Assembly: GCA_018267615.1 (NCBI GenBank)
Contig: JAFDYD010000012.1
Location: 42,388-94,851, forward strand
Length of the DNA stretch: 52,464 bases
Direction: 5' to 3'
Source: Bacteroidota bacterium
GTDB taxonomy: Bacteria; Bacteroidota; Bacteroidia; Chitinophagales; Chitinophagaceae
Shown here: piece by piece, positions 7,691-16,519 of the stretch
Layout of the letters: each line of letters begins with the position of its first letter
Position numbering within the stretch: the stretch's first letter is position 1
Position numbers and translations under genes: made by a program
Notes under the pieces: model-generated
The model's database searches: none
Seen by the model: the letters and a program-made list of their open reading frames with translations, nothing else
Told to the model about the DNA's origin: nothing

Positions 7691-8878
7691 TTGAGCAAAA
7701 TATTTGTTACCGGAATGGGCGCTATCAGTGCAATCGGAAACAGTGTGGCTGAAAATCGCACAGCTCTTATCGAAGAAAAATCCGGCATAGGGAAACTCAC
7801 TCTTTTTGCTTCTGCCTACGCTGACAAAAGACCGTGCGGCGAAATAAAAATTTCAACAACATCACTGAAAGAAAAATTGAGCGCGCATGAACCTGGCGTA
7901 ACACGCACCACACTACTTGCGTTGCATGCATTTGAAGAAGCGATCTTTGATTCTGGATTGAATGCTGAAGAACTCGGCGCACCCGATACTGCTTTTATCA
8001 ATGCAACGACAGTGGGCGGAATGTGTCTCACGGATGAATTGTATCATGATGCCAATAAAACCGAAGATGGTTCACCGTATTTATCTTCTTATGATTGTGG
8101 ATCGGTAGCATTATATATCCGGGATCGTTACAAGATCGGTGGCATCGTCAATACGATCAATACAGCATGTTCTTCTTCCGCAAATGCAATTATGTATGGT
8201 GCAAGATTGATTCATCACGGTCTTGCAAAAAGAGTGATTGTAGGTGGAACAGACAGTCTCGCTAAATTTACCATCAATGGGTTTAATGCATTGCATATTC
8301 TCTCGCCGGAATTATGCGCGCCGTTTGATAAAGATCGCAAAGGCCTAAATCTTGGCGAAGGAGCCGCTTATCTCGTGCTCGAGCGCGAGCAGGACATACA
8401 TAACAGGCAGCCATATGCGCAATTGACGGGATATGGAAATACCAATGATGCATTTCATCCTTCTTCCATTTCAGAACAGGGCGATGGTCCATTTCTTGCG
8501 ATGCAACAGGCTTTGCATGTTGCCAAAATTGCTGCGGACAAAATCGATTCTATCAATGCACATGGCACTGGCACCGAGAATAATGATGAAACAGAAAGTA
8601 GGGCGATGTTGCGTGTGTTTGGAAGTCCGCCTGCATTTGCTTCCACCAAATCTTATATCGGTCATACACTCGGTGCGGCGGGTGCAATAGAAGCCGTGTA
8701 CTCGGTGCTTAATATATATCGTCAGGAAATTTATCCTTCACTTCAATTCAAAGAACCTATTCAATCTACTTTGCTGGAACCTGTTTTAAACTATAAAAAA
8801 ATGCAGGTGAACCATGTCATGTCCAATTCTTTTGGTTTTGGAGGCAATTGTACTTCATTGATTTTTTCAAAAGCCTGA
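7691..8878 (+). CDS. Beta-ketoacyl-ACP synthase (KAS I/II-type, catalytic subunit)
   Basis: A 395-residue elongating ketosynthase with an intact Cys-His-His triad: Cys160 in NTACSSSANA, His291 in NAHGTGTENND and His325 in SYIGHTLGAAG. No ATG fits: the family N-terminus (SKIFVTGMGAIS) begins at a TTG at 7691 preceded by an A-run, which I take as the start; a GTG at 7655 would add an atypical 12 residues and overlap the inverted-repeat region. It should extend the ACP-bound chain of the pigment together with the adjacent chain-length-factor-like protein, which starts 3 bp after its stop. Confidence 0.9.
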   Translation: MSKIFVTGMGAISAIGNSVAENRTALIEEKSGIGKLTLFASAYADKRPCGEIKISTTSLKEKLSAHEPGVTRTTLLALHAFEEAIFDSGLNAEELGAPDTAFINATTVGGMCLTDELYHDANKTEDGSPYLSSYDCGSVALYIRDRYKIGGIVNTINTACSSSANAIMYGARLIHHGLAKRVIVGGTDSLAKFTINGFNALHILSPELCAPFDKDRKGLNLGEGAAYLVLEREQDIHNRQPYAQLTGYGNTNDAFHPSSISEQGDGPFLAMQQALHVAKIAADKIDSINAHGTGTENNDETESRAMLRVFGSPPAFASTKSYIGHTLGAAGAIEAVYSVLNIYRQEIYPSLQFKEPIQSTLLEPVLNYKKMQVNHVMSNSFGFGGNCTSLIFSKA

Positions 8879-8881
8879 CCC

Positions 8882-9925
8882 ATGTTATATATTCATCGCA
8901 CTGCCTGTATTTCGCCCCAACAAAGTTTTGGAGAAGTGGATATTGAAAGATTGAATGAATCGGTCGAAAATAAATTGCATGCTGTCGAGCCAAAATACGA
9001 AGGAATTCCTCCGGGATTATTAAGGCGCATGGGCAAGGCCGTTAGGATTGGTGTTGGTGCAGCATTGCCTTTGATAAAACAGTCGCATATGCCAGATGGA
9101 ATCATCATCGGCACGGCGAATGGCGGAATGGAAGATTGTATTAAATTCCTGAACCAGATCATCGAATATGAAGAAGGAATGCTTACTCCGGGAAATTTCG
9201 TACAAAGCACACCAAATGCAATTGCATCACAGGTGAGTTTGATGACTGCCAATAAAAATTATAATATCACACATGTTCACCGCGGACTCGCTTTTGAAAA
9301 TGCAATAATAGATGCGTTGATGCATGTCCGTGAGAACCCGTCGCACAGCTACCTCTTGGGCGCAGTGGATGAGATTTCGGCTTATAACTACAATATCGAT
9401 TATCTCGACGGATGGTATAAAAGGGAATCCGTTTCCAATAAAACGCTTTACACAACAAACTCTCCTGCAAGCCTTGCGGGTGAAGGAGCCGCGATGTTTT
9501 TAGTAAGCGGCAAGCCGGAAAATGCAATCGCAAAATTATCGGCTATGCATACCATTCATACTGGCGATGAAGATCTAGTAAGAGAACAATTGAAAAATTT
9601 TGTCGCAAATAATTTGACCGGTAATCAGCAAATTGATTTATTCATTACAGGAGAAAATGGCGACAACAGGTTGCAGAAATATTATGATGCATGTGAAGAT
9701 ATCGTTTCTACCGACACAACCATAGCCCGCTTCAAACATATGTCGGGTGAATTTCCGACAGCATCTGCACTGGCGCTATGGATCGCTTGCTGGTTGGTTC
9801 AACACCAGCAGTTGCCATCTCACATGATAAAAAAATCTTCGAACCAAAATCAGACTGAGCAAATTCTTATCTACAATAATTATAAAGGAACGCAACATAG
9901 CTTCATGCTGGTTTCAAAAATTTGA
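8882..9925 (+). CDS. Ketosynthase-like chain length factor, nucleophile missing
   Basis: A 347-residue protein with a thiolase-fold ketosynthase N-terminal domain (Ketoacyl-synt_2-like): GIIIGTANGGMEDCIKFLNQ, then TPNAIASQVSLMT. Where active ketosynthases have the cysteine of the nucleophile turn, this one has THVHRGLAFENAI, with no cysteine. The C-terminal histidines also lack the usual GTGT and GHT surroundings. It is therefore the non-catalytic partner (chain length factor) of the ketosynthase 3 bp upstream, as in aryl polyene and type II polyketide systems. The pigment gene run stops here; the next bases form the first of three palindromic border elements. Confidence 0.85.
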   Translation: MLYIHRTACISPQQSFGEVDIERLNESVENKLHAVEPKYEGIPPGLLRRMGKAVRIGVGAALPLIKQSHMPDGIIIGTANGGMEDCIKFLNQIIEYEEGMLTPGNFVQSTPNAIASQVSLMTANKNYNITHVHRGLAFENAIIDALMHVRENPSHSYLLGAVDEISAYNYNIDYLDGWYKRESVSNKTLYTTNSPASLAGEGAAMFLVSGKPENAIAKLSAMHTIHTGDEDLVREQLKNFVANNLTGNQQIDLFITGENGDNRLQKYYDACEDIVSTDTTIARFKHMSGEFPTASALALWIACWLVQHQQLPSHMIKKSSNQNQTEQILIYNNYKGTQHSFMLVSKI

Positions 9926-9928
9926 TGA

Positions 9929-9958
9929 AACATTCTGCGAAGGCCGAATTTAGACGTT
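9929..9958. repeat. Short palindromic border element (cassette-border-like, copy 0)
   Basis: The element starts AACATTC and ends GAAT-(6 nt)-GTT, so outer AAC/GTT and inner ATTC/GAAT pair. It begins 4 bp after the stop codon at 9925. GTTGGAT at its right edge fits the GTTRRRY core of integron attC sites. Copies at 10638 and 11447 share the AACATTC start and ACGTT end. It is short and could be chance; the call depends on the other two copies. Confidence 0.4.
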
Positions 9959-10112
9959 GGATGATAGGACGGATTGTAGTAATAAGAATACAAAATTTAT
10001 AAGGCTATTATTTTGATTGGTAGTAATAAAAAAATGAGGGGGTAGGTATTATTTCATAAATTCGAGTGTCGGCAGAAATGCCGTAACGACATCAAACATT
10101 GACAGATTTAAA

Positions 10113-10616
10113 ATGAAAACAAGGACAAAAGACAGTTATCAAACATTTCTGTTTGATTTTACCAAGTTTGATATTTTAGTGATTTGTCCAAATTGTTCAA
10201 ACCAGGCCATCGTAAGGCCTGACAATTTTTCTTTTAGAAACAGTCAATAAAGTGATGTAAAAGTTATCTGCTCGAATTGCGGATACAACAAAAAGCTATT
10301 AGAAAAACCTGATTCAATCTTGTATTCTTCTGATGACAAAATAATTGCTGGGCGACACTATATTATTGGCGGAGCAATTGACCCTTTCTTTTATTTACCA
10401 TTGTGGTTAAGGACAGACTTTGAAGAACACGTTTTATGGGCATACAATTTTAAGCATCTTGACTTTCTTCGTGGACACATTGAAGCAAAACTGAGAGAAC
10501 GTAACGGACGAGAACCGCTGAATAGAAGTTTGGGTAGTCGACTTCCCAAATGGATGACTGCAAAGAAAAATCGAGAAATTTTATTGAGGAAAATAAGTGA
10601 ATTACAAAACAAATAG
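10113..10616 (+). pseudogene. Zinc-ribbon (TFIIB-type-like) protein gene interrupted by an in-frame TAA
   Basis: One reading frame runs from ATG 10113 to the stop at 10614-10616 and is broken only by TAA at 10248-10250 (codon 46). The first part has ICPNCSNQ and the second, right after the stop, has ICSNCGYN: together they form the two CxxC knuckles of a zinc ribbon, so the stop falls between the ligand pairs. The remaining 110 residues are basic and end in a Lys/Arg-rich helix. Upstream 9959-10112 shows no gene. As written the product cannot fold a zinc site; the alternatives are a recent nonsense mutation, a sequencing error or reinitiation at a non-ATG codon. There is no ATG soon after the stop. 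Confidence 0.75.
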
Positions 10617-10637
10617 AAGGATATAAAGCACTTCTGC

Positions 10638-10753
10638 CAACATTCGGTTGCTGCAAGGGTGGTGGACGAATAACATATCATCATCATTTCAATTGGGCTT
10701 TTGTCTCGGCTGACGAATATAAATTGCCAGCCCTGCGGCAAGCCGTCAACGTT
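10638..10753. repeat. Long imperfect palindrome (cassette-border-like, copy 1)
   Basis: Begins CAACATTCGG and ends CAACGTT. The outer parts (10638-10663 and about 10727-10753) fold back on each other with few mismatches, sharing CCCT, GC.GCAA and the outer AAC/GTT. Positions 10638-10719 also align over about 80 nt with 11447-11530 as a direct repeat (GGACGAATAAC, GACGAATA). The element lies between the broken zinc-ribbon gene and mntA. Confidence 0.6.
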
Positions 10754-10806
10754 CTGTGTAATGCTTCCGGGTTCGAATAGTCTTCGATTTTTATTAACTT
10801 TGCTGA

Positions 10807-11109
10807 ATGACCATTATTGACAAACATATTGATGACATTAGCAAACTTTGCGGGACACATAAGGTGAAGAATCTATTTGCTTTTGGTTCAGCTTTGACGG
10901 CAAATTTTAATCAATTCAGTGACTTGGATTTTATGGTCGATTTCGAAGCAATGGATATTTCAAAATATGCGGACAACTATTATGGCTTAAAATTTTCTTT
11001 GGAGGACATTTTTAAGAAACCGATTGACTTGCTGGAAGAAAAAGCTATTAAGAATCCTTACTTTCTTGAAGTTGTCAATAAAAATCGCAGGCTAATATAT
11101 GGACATTGA
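10807..11109 (+). CDS. mntA: MntA-type nucleotidyltransferase antitoxin
   Basis: A 100-residue minimal nucleotidyltransferase. The catalytic pattern is Gly27-Ser28, Asp39 and Asp41 (FAFGSALTANFNQFSDLDF) with a third acidic residue at Asp74 (PIDLL). In characterised MntA/HepT pairs this protein neutralises the HEPN toxin by adding AMP units to a tyrosine next to its active site. The stop overlaps the start of the toxin gene by 11 bp, giving the usual antitoxin-first order. The pair lies between two related palindromic elements, as expected of a mobile cassette. Confidence 0.9.
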   Translation: MTIIDKHIDDISKLCGTHKVKNLFAFGSALTANFNQFSDLDFMVDFEAMDISKYADNYYGLKFSLEDIFKKPIDLLEEKAIKNPYFLEVVNKNRRLIYGH

Positions 11110-11437
11110 AATCAAGACCTGGCTTTATGACATTTTAAATGCGATCAATGAAATCGAAAGTTTTTTATCTGACAGACCAAAAGATTTCGCTGTTTATCAA
11201 AAAGACATACGGACCAAGCGAGCAATTGAAAGAAATGTTGAAATTATCGGCGAAGCAATGAATCGAATACTTAATCGAGACAGCGCTACCAAATTTTCTG
11301 AGAGCAGAAAAATAGTAGACACCAGGAATCGGATAATTCATGGCTACGACACTGTTTCCGATGAGATAATCTGGAGTATTGTTATCAAATACCTTCCAGT
11401 TCTCAAAATTGAAATACAAAACTACTTGAAGGACTAG
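11099..11437 (+). CDS. hepT: HepT-type HEPN RNase toxin
   Basis: A 112-residue helical HEPN protein. The RX4HXY motif is complete: Arg76, His81 and Tyr83 in TRNRIIHGYD. Arg and His form the RNase site and the Tyr is the residue modified by MntA in studied systems. It overlaps mntA, so expression is coupled. Expected role: a stress or phage-responsive growth-arrest module, or plain maintenance of this accessory segment. Which of these applies cannot be read from sequence. Confidence 0.9.
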   Translation: MDIEIKTWLYDILNAINEIESFLSDRPKDFAVYQKDIRTKRAIERNVEIIGEAMNRILNRDSATKFSESRKIVDTRNRIIHGYDTVSDEIIWSIVIKYLPVLKIEIQNYLKD

Positions 11438-11446
11438 CACTACACG

Positions 11447-11545
11447 CAACATTCGATTTGCTGCAATGCTGGCGGACGAATAACACATCGTCGTCATCTT
11501 CGCTAATCATCTTTTGTTTCAGCGCGACGAATAAGCCTGAACGTT
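11447..11545. repeat. Long palindrome-like element (cassette-border-like, copy 2)
   Basis: Starts CAACATTCGA, ends GAACGTT and is followed by AGAAT. Outer AAC/GTT, inner ATTCG/CGAAT and a GCTG/CAGC pair can fold, though less completely than copy 1. It aligns with copy 1 as a direct repeat across the HEPN/MNT genes. From 11546 to 11709 there is only AT-rich sequence, presumably the promoter of the next operon. Confidence 0.55.
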
Positions 11546-11709
11546 AGAATACAATCAACTCAAAACCATTGCATACCCGCGCATAAAAATTGATCATACA
11601 CCTTTTTATCATTAATATCGTGCGTTCATCCAACAAAATACTCCCTACTTATTTTATTTTGCGACAATAAATTTATTTTTATACTCCTAGCGGACCAACT
11701 CAAACGATC

Positions 11710-12465
11710 ATGAGAAGCAACTTCTTTATTTTATTGCTACAGGCTATTTCTTGCTTTCTTACTAATACGTTTTCAGGGTTTGGTCAAATGAACAAAAGCG
11801 ATAGTGCTTTTTATCAGTCAGCCGTTTCACATGCAATAAATATTTACCAGGAATCAACAGGTGACCAGAATCCGATTTACAATGGATCCCTCTACTACGG
11901 ATATCCTTTTCGTTTCAAACAAGGCAACGCACTTTTCCTACCGGATACTATTCTAGTAAAAGGAACTGTTGTCTATGATAATATTTTATACAAAGACATC
12001 CCGCTCGAATACGATAACCTGCAGGATCTTGTTATCACCAAGGATAGTTTGTATTGGATACAACTTAATGGAAAAAAAATAACAGCGTTCTCCATATCGG
12101 GACATAGCTTCGTTCGGCTTGAAAAAAATGCGAGCAACAAGGATCTTGTCACTACCGGATTTTATGAAATATTGCACGAAGGCGCCCTCACCGTTTTCAA
12201 AAAAGAAATAAAAATGATTCACGAAGAACCTTCGATCGTGGAGGGTCTCGAACGATCCGTTTTCACTTCTCCTTATTACTATATCAAAAAAGAAGGTGTT
12301 ATATATCCGGTAAAAGACCAGGACGATATCGGAAATATCTTACAGAATAAGAAAAAAGAAATTCGCCAATTCTTGCGGAAGAATAAATTGAAATTCCGTA
12401 AGGACAAGGATAATACTTTGCTGGAGGCGGTCATTTATTACGAACAGACAACAAAGCAAATATGA
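11710..12465 (+). CDS. Secreted protein of unknown function, first gene of a TonB-receptor operon
   Basis: A 251-residue protein with a signal peptide (residues about 1-26, cleavage near FSGFGQ). I do not recognise the family. The mature part is beta-rich in the middle (FLPDTILVKGTVVYDNILYKD) and ends in a highly charged helix full of Lys and Arg (residues 210-235). No cysteines or enzyme motifs stand out. Its stop overlaps the receptor start by 4 bp (ATGA), so the two are coupled. It may be a periplasmic or surface partner of the receptor; this is inference. Confidence 0.7.
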   Translation: MRSNFFILLLQAISCFLTNTFSGFGQMNKSDSAFYQSAVSHAINIYQESTGDQNPIYNGSLYYGYPFRFKQGNALFLPDTILVKGTVVYDNILYKDIPLEYDNLQDLVITKDSLYWIQLNGKKITAFSISGHSFVRLEKNASNKDLVTTGFYEILHEGALTVFKKEIKMIHEEPSIVEGLERSVFTSPYYYIKKEGVIYPVKDQDDIGNILQNKKKEIRQFLRKNKLKFRKDKDNTLLEAVIYYEQTTKQI

Positions 12466-15239
12466 GGAAAATGTATTCAATATGTCTTTGCTTTGTGTTG
12501 CCGCTTTTTTATTCCGTTGCATGGGCACAGAAAAATGCAAAGGATACTGTAACACTTGATCTGCATGGAGCGACTGTAGATCAATTTGTGCAGGAACTTC
12601 AAAACCAAACAGGGTTTCGTTTTTATTATGATGTTTCGCAGTTCGATAGTCTGCGTGTGACCATCACTGTTACAGATCAGCCACTCGCCAAGGTTTTGGA
12701 ACAGGCATTCACCGGCACGGATTTTCTGTATTCAATCGACGATCAACACCGCGTGTTCTTCAGTAAGGGTCAAGCGGTGAAAACCTTGCTGCCTGCGGGT
12801 TTGCTCGGAACAACCACAGTGACTCCAAAAAAACAAACCGATAGTTTGTTCGTACCCGAAGTAGAAAAAAAGAGAAAGCCAAATGAGCGGGCCATCCTGG
12901 AAAATAAAATTTATGAAATCGGTGATAAGTCGGTTGATATCGGGCAGGCACGTGTAAACATTGCGGGTTATGTACTCGATGCAAAAACCGGTGAGCCGGT
13001 TGTTGGTGCGTCGGTATATATTGAAAAGCCAAGGATCGGAATTTCAACAGATCAATATGGTTACTACTCTATTTCAATTCCGAAGGGAAGATATGTGATG
13101 AATGTACAAAGCATCGGGATGAGAGACACCCGCCGACAGATTGTTGTTTATGGCGAAGGAAAAATGAATATCGAATTGCAAGGACAGGTCATCACTTTAA
13201 AAAATGTAATTGTATCCGCGCAAAAATTAAGCAATGTGCGTAGTGTGCAGATGGGTGTGCAGCGACTAGATATTAAAACCATCAAACAGGTGCCCGTTGT
13301 ATTTGGCGAAGCAGATTTATTAAGAGTGCTGCTCACTTTGCCCGGCGTAAAATCTGTTGGTGAAGCAAGCACTGGATTAAATGTGCGCGGCGGTTCAGTC
13401 GATCAGAACCTGATTTTATTTAATGATGCAACGGTTTATAACCCTTCTCATTTTTTTGGTTTGTTTTCCGCTTTCAATCCTGAAGTGGTCAAAGATGTTG
13501 AACTATATAAAAGCAGTATCCCTGCCCGTTATGGAGGAAGATTGTCTTCTGTGATCGATATCAACGGCCGCGAAGGGAATAAGAAAAATTTTGCGGGGTC
13601 AGCAGGAATCGGACTGCTGACGAGCAGGCTCAACATCGAGGGTCCGTTGATCAAAGACAAATCATCTTTTATCGTTGGTGGAAGAACAACCTATGCAAAT
13701 TGGCTGCTCAATATTCTTCCCGATCAATACAAAAACAGCAGGGCTTCTTTTTATGATGTCAATTTTAATATTAGTCACGAGATCAATAAAAAGAATAATA
13801 TCTATCTCACCGGTTACATGAGTAAAGACCGGTTCAACCTGAATAGTGATACAGTTTATGATTACGGAAATCAAAATATTTCCCTGAAATGGAAACATGT
13901 GTTCAGTAATAAACTTTCCGGAATTTTCACGACAGGATATGACCGTTACCGTTATAATATCCAGAGTGATCATGATAGCCTGACTTCATACAAATTAAAT
14001 TTTGATGTGAACCAGGGTTATTTTAAAGCGCATTTTAATTATTATCTCAGTAGCTCACATACCTTGGAGTTTGGAGTGAATTCCATCTATTACAAATTAC
14101 ACCCCGGATCTTACCAACCGGGCGGTGGTAAATCGCTCGTAGTGCCGGATGAAGTAAATGCTGAACAGGGATTGGAAAGCGCTGCGTACATCAGTGACCG
14201 TTATACCATCACTCCAAATTTTTCGGTAGAAGCCGGTATCCGTTATTCGATGTTCAATTATTTGGGTCCGCAAACGATCAATACCTATGCACCCGGACTT
14301 CCAAAAGAAACAGACAATATCACCGGAACCGTTAATTATGGGAAAGGAGATTTTATAAAAACATATTCTGGTCCCGAGTATCGCATATCTGCGCGATATT
14401 CTTTCTCGGACAGTTTTTCCATCAAAGCTGGTTATAATACACAACGGCAATATATACACGTACTTTCAAATACAACCGCGCAGGCTCCAACAGATATCTG
14501 GAAATTGAGCGATCCCAATATCAAACCACAATATGGCGATCAATTTTCTCTTGGACTTTACAAAAATTTCAAATCAAATACCATCGAGGCCTCGGTGGAA
14601 GTTTATTATAAAAGAATACAGGATTATCTCGATTATAAAAGCGGTGCCGTGCTGGTATTGAATCATCATATCGAAACAGATGTGATCAACACAAAAGGAA
14701 AAGCATACGGCGTAGAAGTACTGATCAAAAAAAATACAGGGAAGCTGAATGGTTGGATCAGCTATACTTATTCGCGCACATTACTGAAACAGGATGATCC
14801 GACAGCGGGTGAAGTGATCAATAACGGTAAATATTATCCCGCTAATTACGACAAGCCGCATGATCTAACGGTGATCAGTAACTACAGAGTCAATCACCGG
14901 TTCAGCGTGTCGCTCAATGCCACTTATAGTACGGGCCGGCCCATTACTGTTCCGATTGGCACTTTTTATTATGCAGGATCGTTGCGTACACTATATGCAG
15001 ATAGAAATTCCTATCGTATTCCTGATTATTTCAGAATGGACTTAGCGATGAATATTTTGGGTAATCATAAAGTAGATCAAAAGACACATAATTCCTGGAC
15101 GATCGGTATATATAATCTGACTGGAAGAAAAAATCCTTATTCCGTATATTTTATTTCGGAGAATGGAATTGTCAATGGATATAAGCTTTCAATTTTTGGA
15201 AGCGCGATTCCATATATCAATTTCAATATCAGTTTTTAA
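12462..15239 (+). CDS. STN-domain TonB-dependent outer-membrane receptor
   Basis: A 925-residue receptor. In order: signal peptide (1-22, ending SVAWAQ); STN domain (about 28-100, TLDLHGATVDQFVQELQNQ), which usually talks to an anti-sigma factor; a carboxypeptidase-like regulatory beta domain (about 165-245, INIAGYVLDAKTGEPVVGAS); plug (about 255-370, with LNVRGGSVDQNLILFN); and a 22-strand barrel ending INFNISF. It imports an unknown substrate across the outer membrane with TonB energy. No SusD gene follows; instead a DUF4249 lipoprotein does, a common alternative pairing in this phylum. No cognate anti-sigma/sigma pair is adjacent; the ECF gene at 49797 is far away. Confidence 0.93.
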   Translation: MRKMYSICLCFVLPLFYSVAWAQKNAKDTVTLDLHGATVDQFVQELQNQTGFRFYYDVSQFDSLRVTITVTDQPLAKVLEQAFTGTDFLYSIDDQHRVFFSKGQAVKTLLPAGLLGTTTVTPKKQTDSLFVPEVEKKRKPNERAILENKIYEIGDKSVDIGQARVNIAGYVLDAKTGEPVVGASVYIEKPRIGISTDQYGYYSISIPKGRYVMNVQSIGMRDTRRQIVVYGEGKMNIELQGQVITLKNVIVSAQKLSNVRSVQMGVQRLDIKTIKQVPVVFGEADLLRVLLTLPGVKSVGEASTGLNVRGGSVDQNLILFNDATVYNPSHFFGLFSAFNPEVVKDVELYKSSIPARYGGRLSSVIDINGREGNKKNFAGSAGIGLLTSRLNIEGPLIKDKSSFIVGGRTTYANWLLNILPDQYKNSRASFYDVNFNISHEINKKNNIYLTGYMSKDRFNLNSDTVYDYGNQNISLKWKHVFSNKLSGIFTTGYDRYRYNIQSDHDSLTSYKLNFDVNQGYFKAHFNYYLSSSHTLEFGVNSIYYKLHPGSYQPGGGKSLVVPDEVNAEQGLESAAYISDRYTITPNFSVEAGIRYSMFNYLGPQTINTYAPGLPKETDNITGTVNYGKGDFIKTYSGPEYRISARYSFSDSFSIKAGYNTQRQYIHVLSNTTAQAPTDIWKLSDPNIKPQYGDQFSLGLYKNFKSNTIEASVEVYYKRIQDYLDYKSGAVLVLNHHIETDVINTKGKAYGVEVLIKKNTGKLNGWISYTYSRTLLKQDDPTAGEVINNGKYYPANYDKPHDLTVISNYRVNHRFSVSLNATYSTGRPITVPIGTFYYAGSLRTLYADRNSYRIPDYFRMDLAMNILGNHKVDQKTHNSWTIGIYNLTGRKNPYSVYFISENGIVNGYKLSIFGSAIPYINFNISF

Positions 15240-15312
15240 TTTGAGAAATTTTTTAACTGAGTTGATTGCAGGCTGCAATCGATCGGTCACGCGAGAAAAC
15301 AACAAAGGTAGA

Positions 15313-16494
15313 ATGAGAAAGACGCATCATTTTTTATGGTTGTTACTGTTCCTGGCAATTTGCTGTAAGGAAAAATTTACACCGAACTTAAATTCACCCA
15401 CGACAGGATATCTCGTTGTAGAGGGAATTATCAATGGCGGAAACGGTTCAACAAATATTAATTTGTCACGAACAATTAAATTGGATAGCACGCTGCAACA
15501 CGAACTCGGAGCGATTGTGCAAGTGGAAGGAAATGATAATACGACGTACACGTTAACGGAAAAAGGAAATGGATTATACCAGATCGATCTGTTGAATTTG
15601 AACAGCGCTAACAAATACAGACTTCATATATACACATCAAACAATAATGAATATATTTCGGATTTTGTGGACGTAAAAGATACACCGCCGATAGATACCG
15701 TTGCATGGACATACGACGGTGATGGAGTTCATATTACTGCCAACACCCACGATCCAAATAATAATTCAAAATATTATTATTGGAACTATGAAGAAACCTG
15801 GGAATATAATGCGCCCTTTATTCCGGAATTAAAAACAGTTGATACCATTATTAACTTTAATGAAGGTCATACTTTCATGGTTGTTCCCTGGCCCGCGGAT
15901 CCTTCTGTGCACACCTGTTGGAACACACAACTAAGTTCACAAATACTGATTGGCTCATCTGCAAAACTCAGTGAGGATATCATAGAAAACGCGCCGGTTA
16001 CTTTTGTGCCCAAAGGTTCTCTTAAGTTGAGTAAGATGTATAGCATTTTGGTAAAGCAATATGCACTTACTGCCGATGCTTATGCGTTTTTGAACATCAT
16101 GAAAAAAAATACGGAACAAACAGGATCCGTATTTGATCCACAGCCTTCGGAGCTCAAAGGGAATATTCATTCGGTAAAAGATCCATCGGAAATTGTAGTT
16201 GGATATGTGTCGGCCGCAAAAGAGCAAACAAAAAGAATTTTCATTAGTAATAGCCAGGTACAGAACTGGAATTACCAAACCGCCTGCCAGGAAGATACGG
16301 TTGATCCTGCGATCACTCCAATCAGGCAATGGGTTGCTTCGGGATATGTGCCTGTTCATATTCTCTCAAAACACGATGGCATTATTTATAATGGAGTGCA
16401 AACGGTTATCGTCGATACTTATACCATCACGCTTCCGCAATGCGTCGATTGCACTTTGACGGGAACGAACATAAAACCTTCATTCTGGCCATGA
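15313..16494 (+). CDS. DUF4249-family lipoprotein
   Basis: A 393-residue lipoprotein. The ATG at 15313 is chosen because it directly precedes a lipoprotein signal (MRKTHHFLWLLLFLAICC, lipidated Cys at 17 or 18); the frame is open 50 codons further up, but that part overlaps the receptor's 3' end. The beginning of the mature protein (GYLVVEGIINGGNGSTNINLSR) is the typical DUF4249 beta-sandwich start, and the C-terminal part has two Cys pairs (QTACQED, PQCVDCTL). The family regularly follows TonB receptors and is thought to act with them at the cell surface; the exact role is unknown. Confidence 0.85.
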   Translation: MRKTHHFLWLLLFLAICCKEKFTPNLNSPTTGYLVVEGIINGGNGSTNINLSRTIKLDSTLQHELGAIVQVEGNDNTTYTLTEKGNGLYQIDLLNLNSANKYRLHIYTSNNNEYISDFVDVKDTPPIDTVAWTYDGDGVHITANTHDPNNNSKYYYWNYEETWEYNAPFIPELKTVDTIINFNEGHTFMVVPWPADPSVHTCWNTQLSSQILIGSSAKLSEDIIENAPVTFVPKGSLKLSKMYSILVKQYALTADAYAFLNIMKKNTEQTGSVFDPQPSELKGNIHSVKDPSEIVVGYVSAAKEQTKRIFISNSQVQNWNYQTACQEDTVDPAITPIRQWVASGYVPVHILSKHDGIIYNGVQTVIVDTYTITLPQCVDCTLTGTNIKPSFWP

Positions 16495-16519
16495 CCGAAA
16501 ATTATTTTATAATATAGTA

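Noticed and set aside
10248..10250. Recoding of the internal stop of the zinc-ribbon gene as selenocysteine
   Set aside because: The codon is TAA, not TGA, and no SECIS-like structure is evident.
10638..11545. CRISPR array or insertion-sequence ends flanking the HEPN/MNT genes
   Set aside because: Only two long copies exist, with genes rather than short spacers between them, and there is no transposase or target-site duplication visible.
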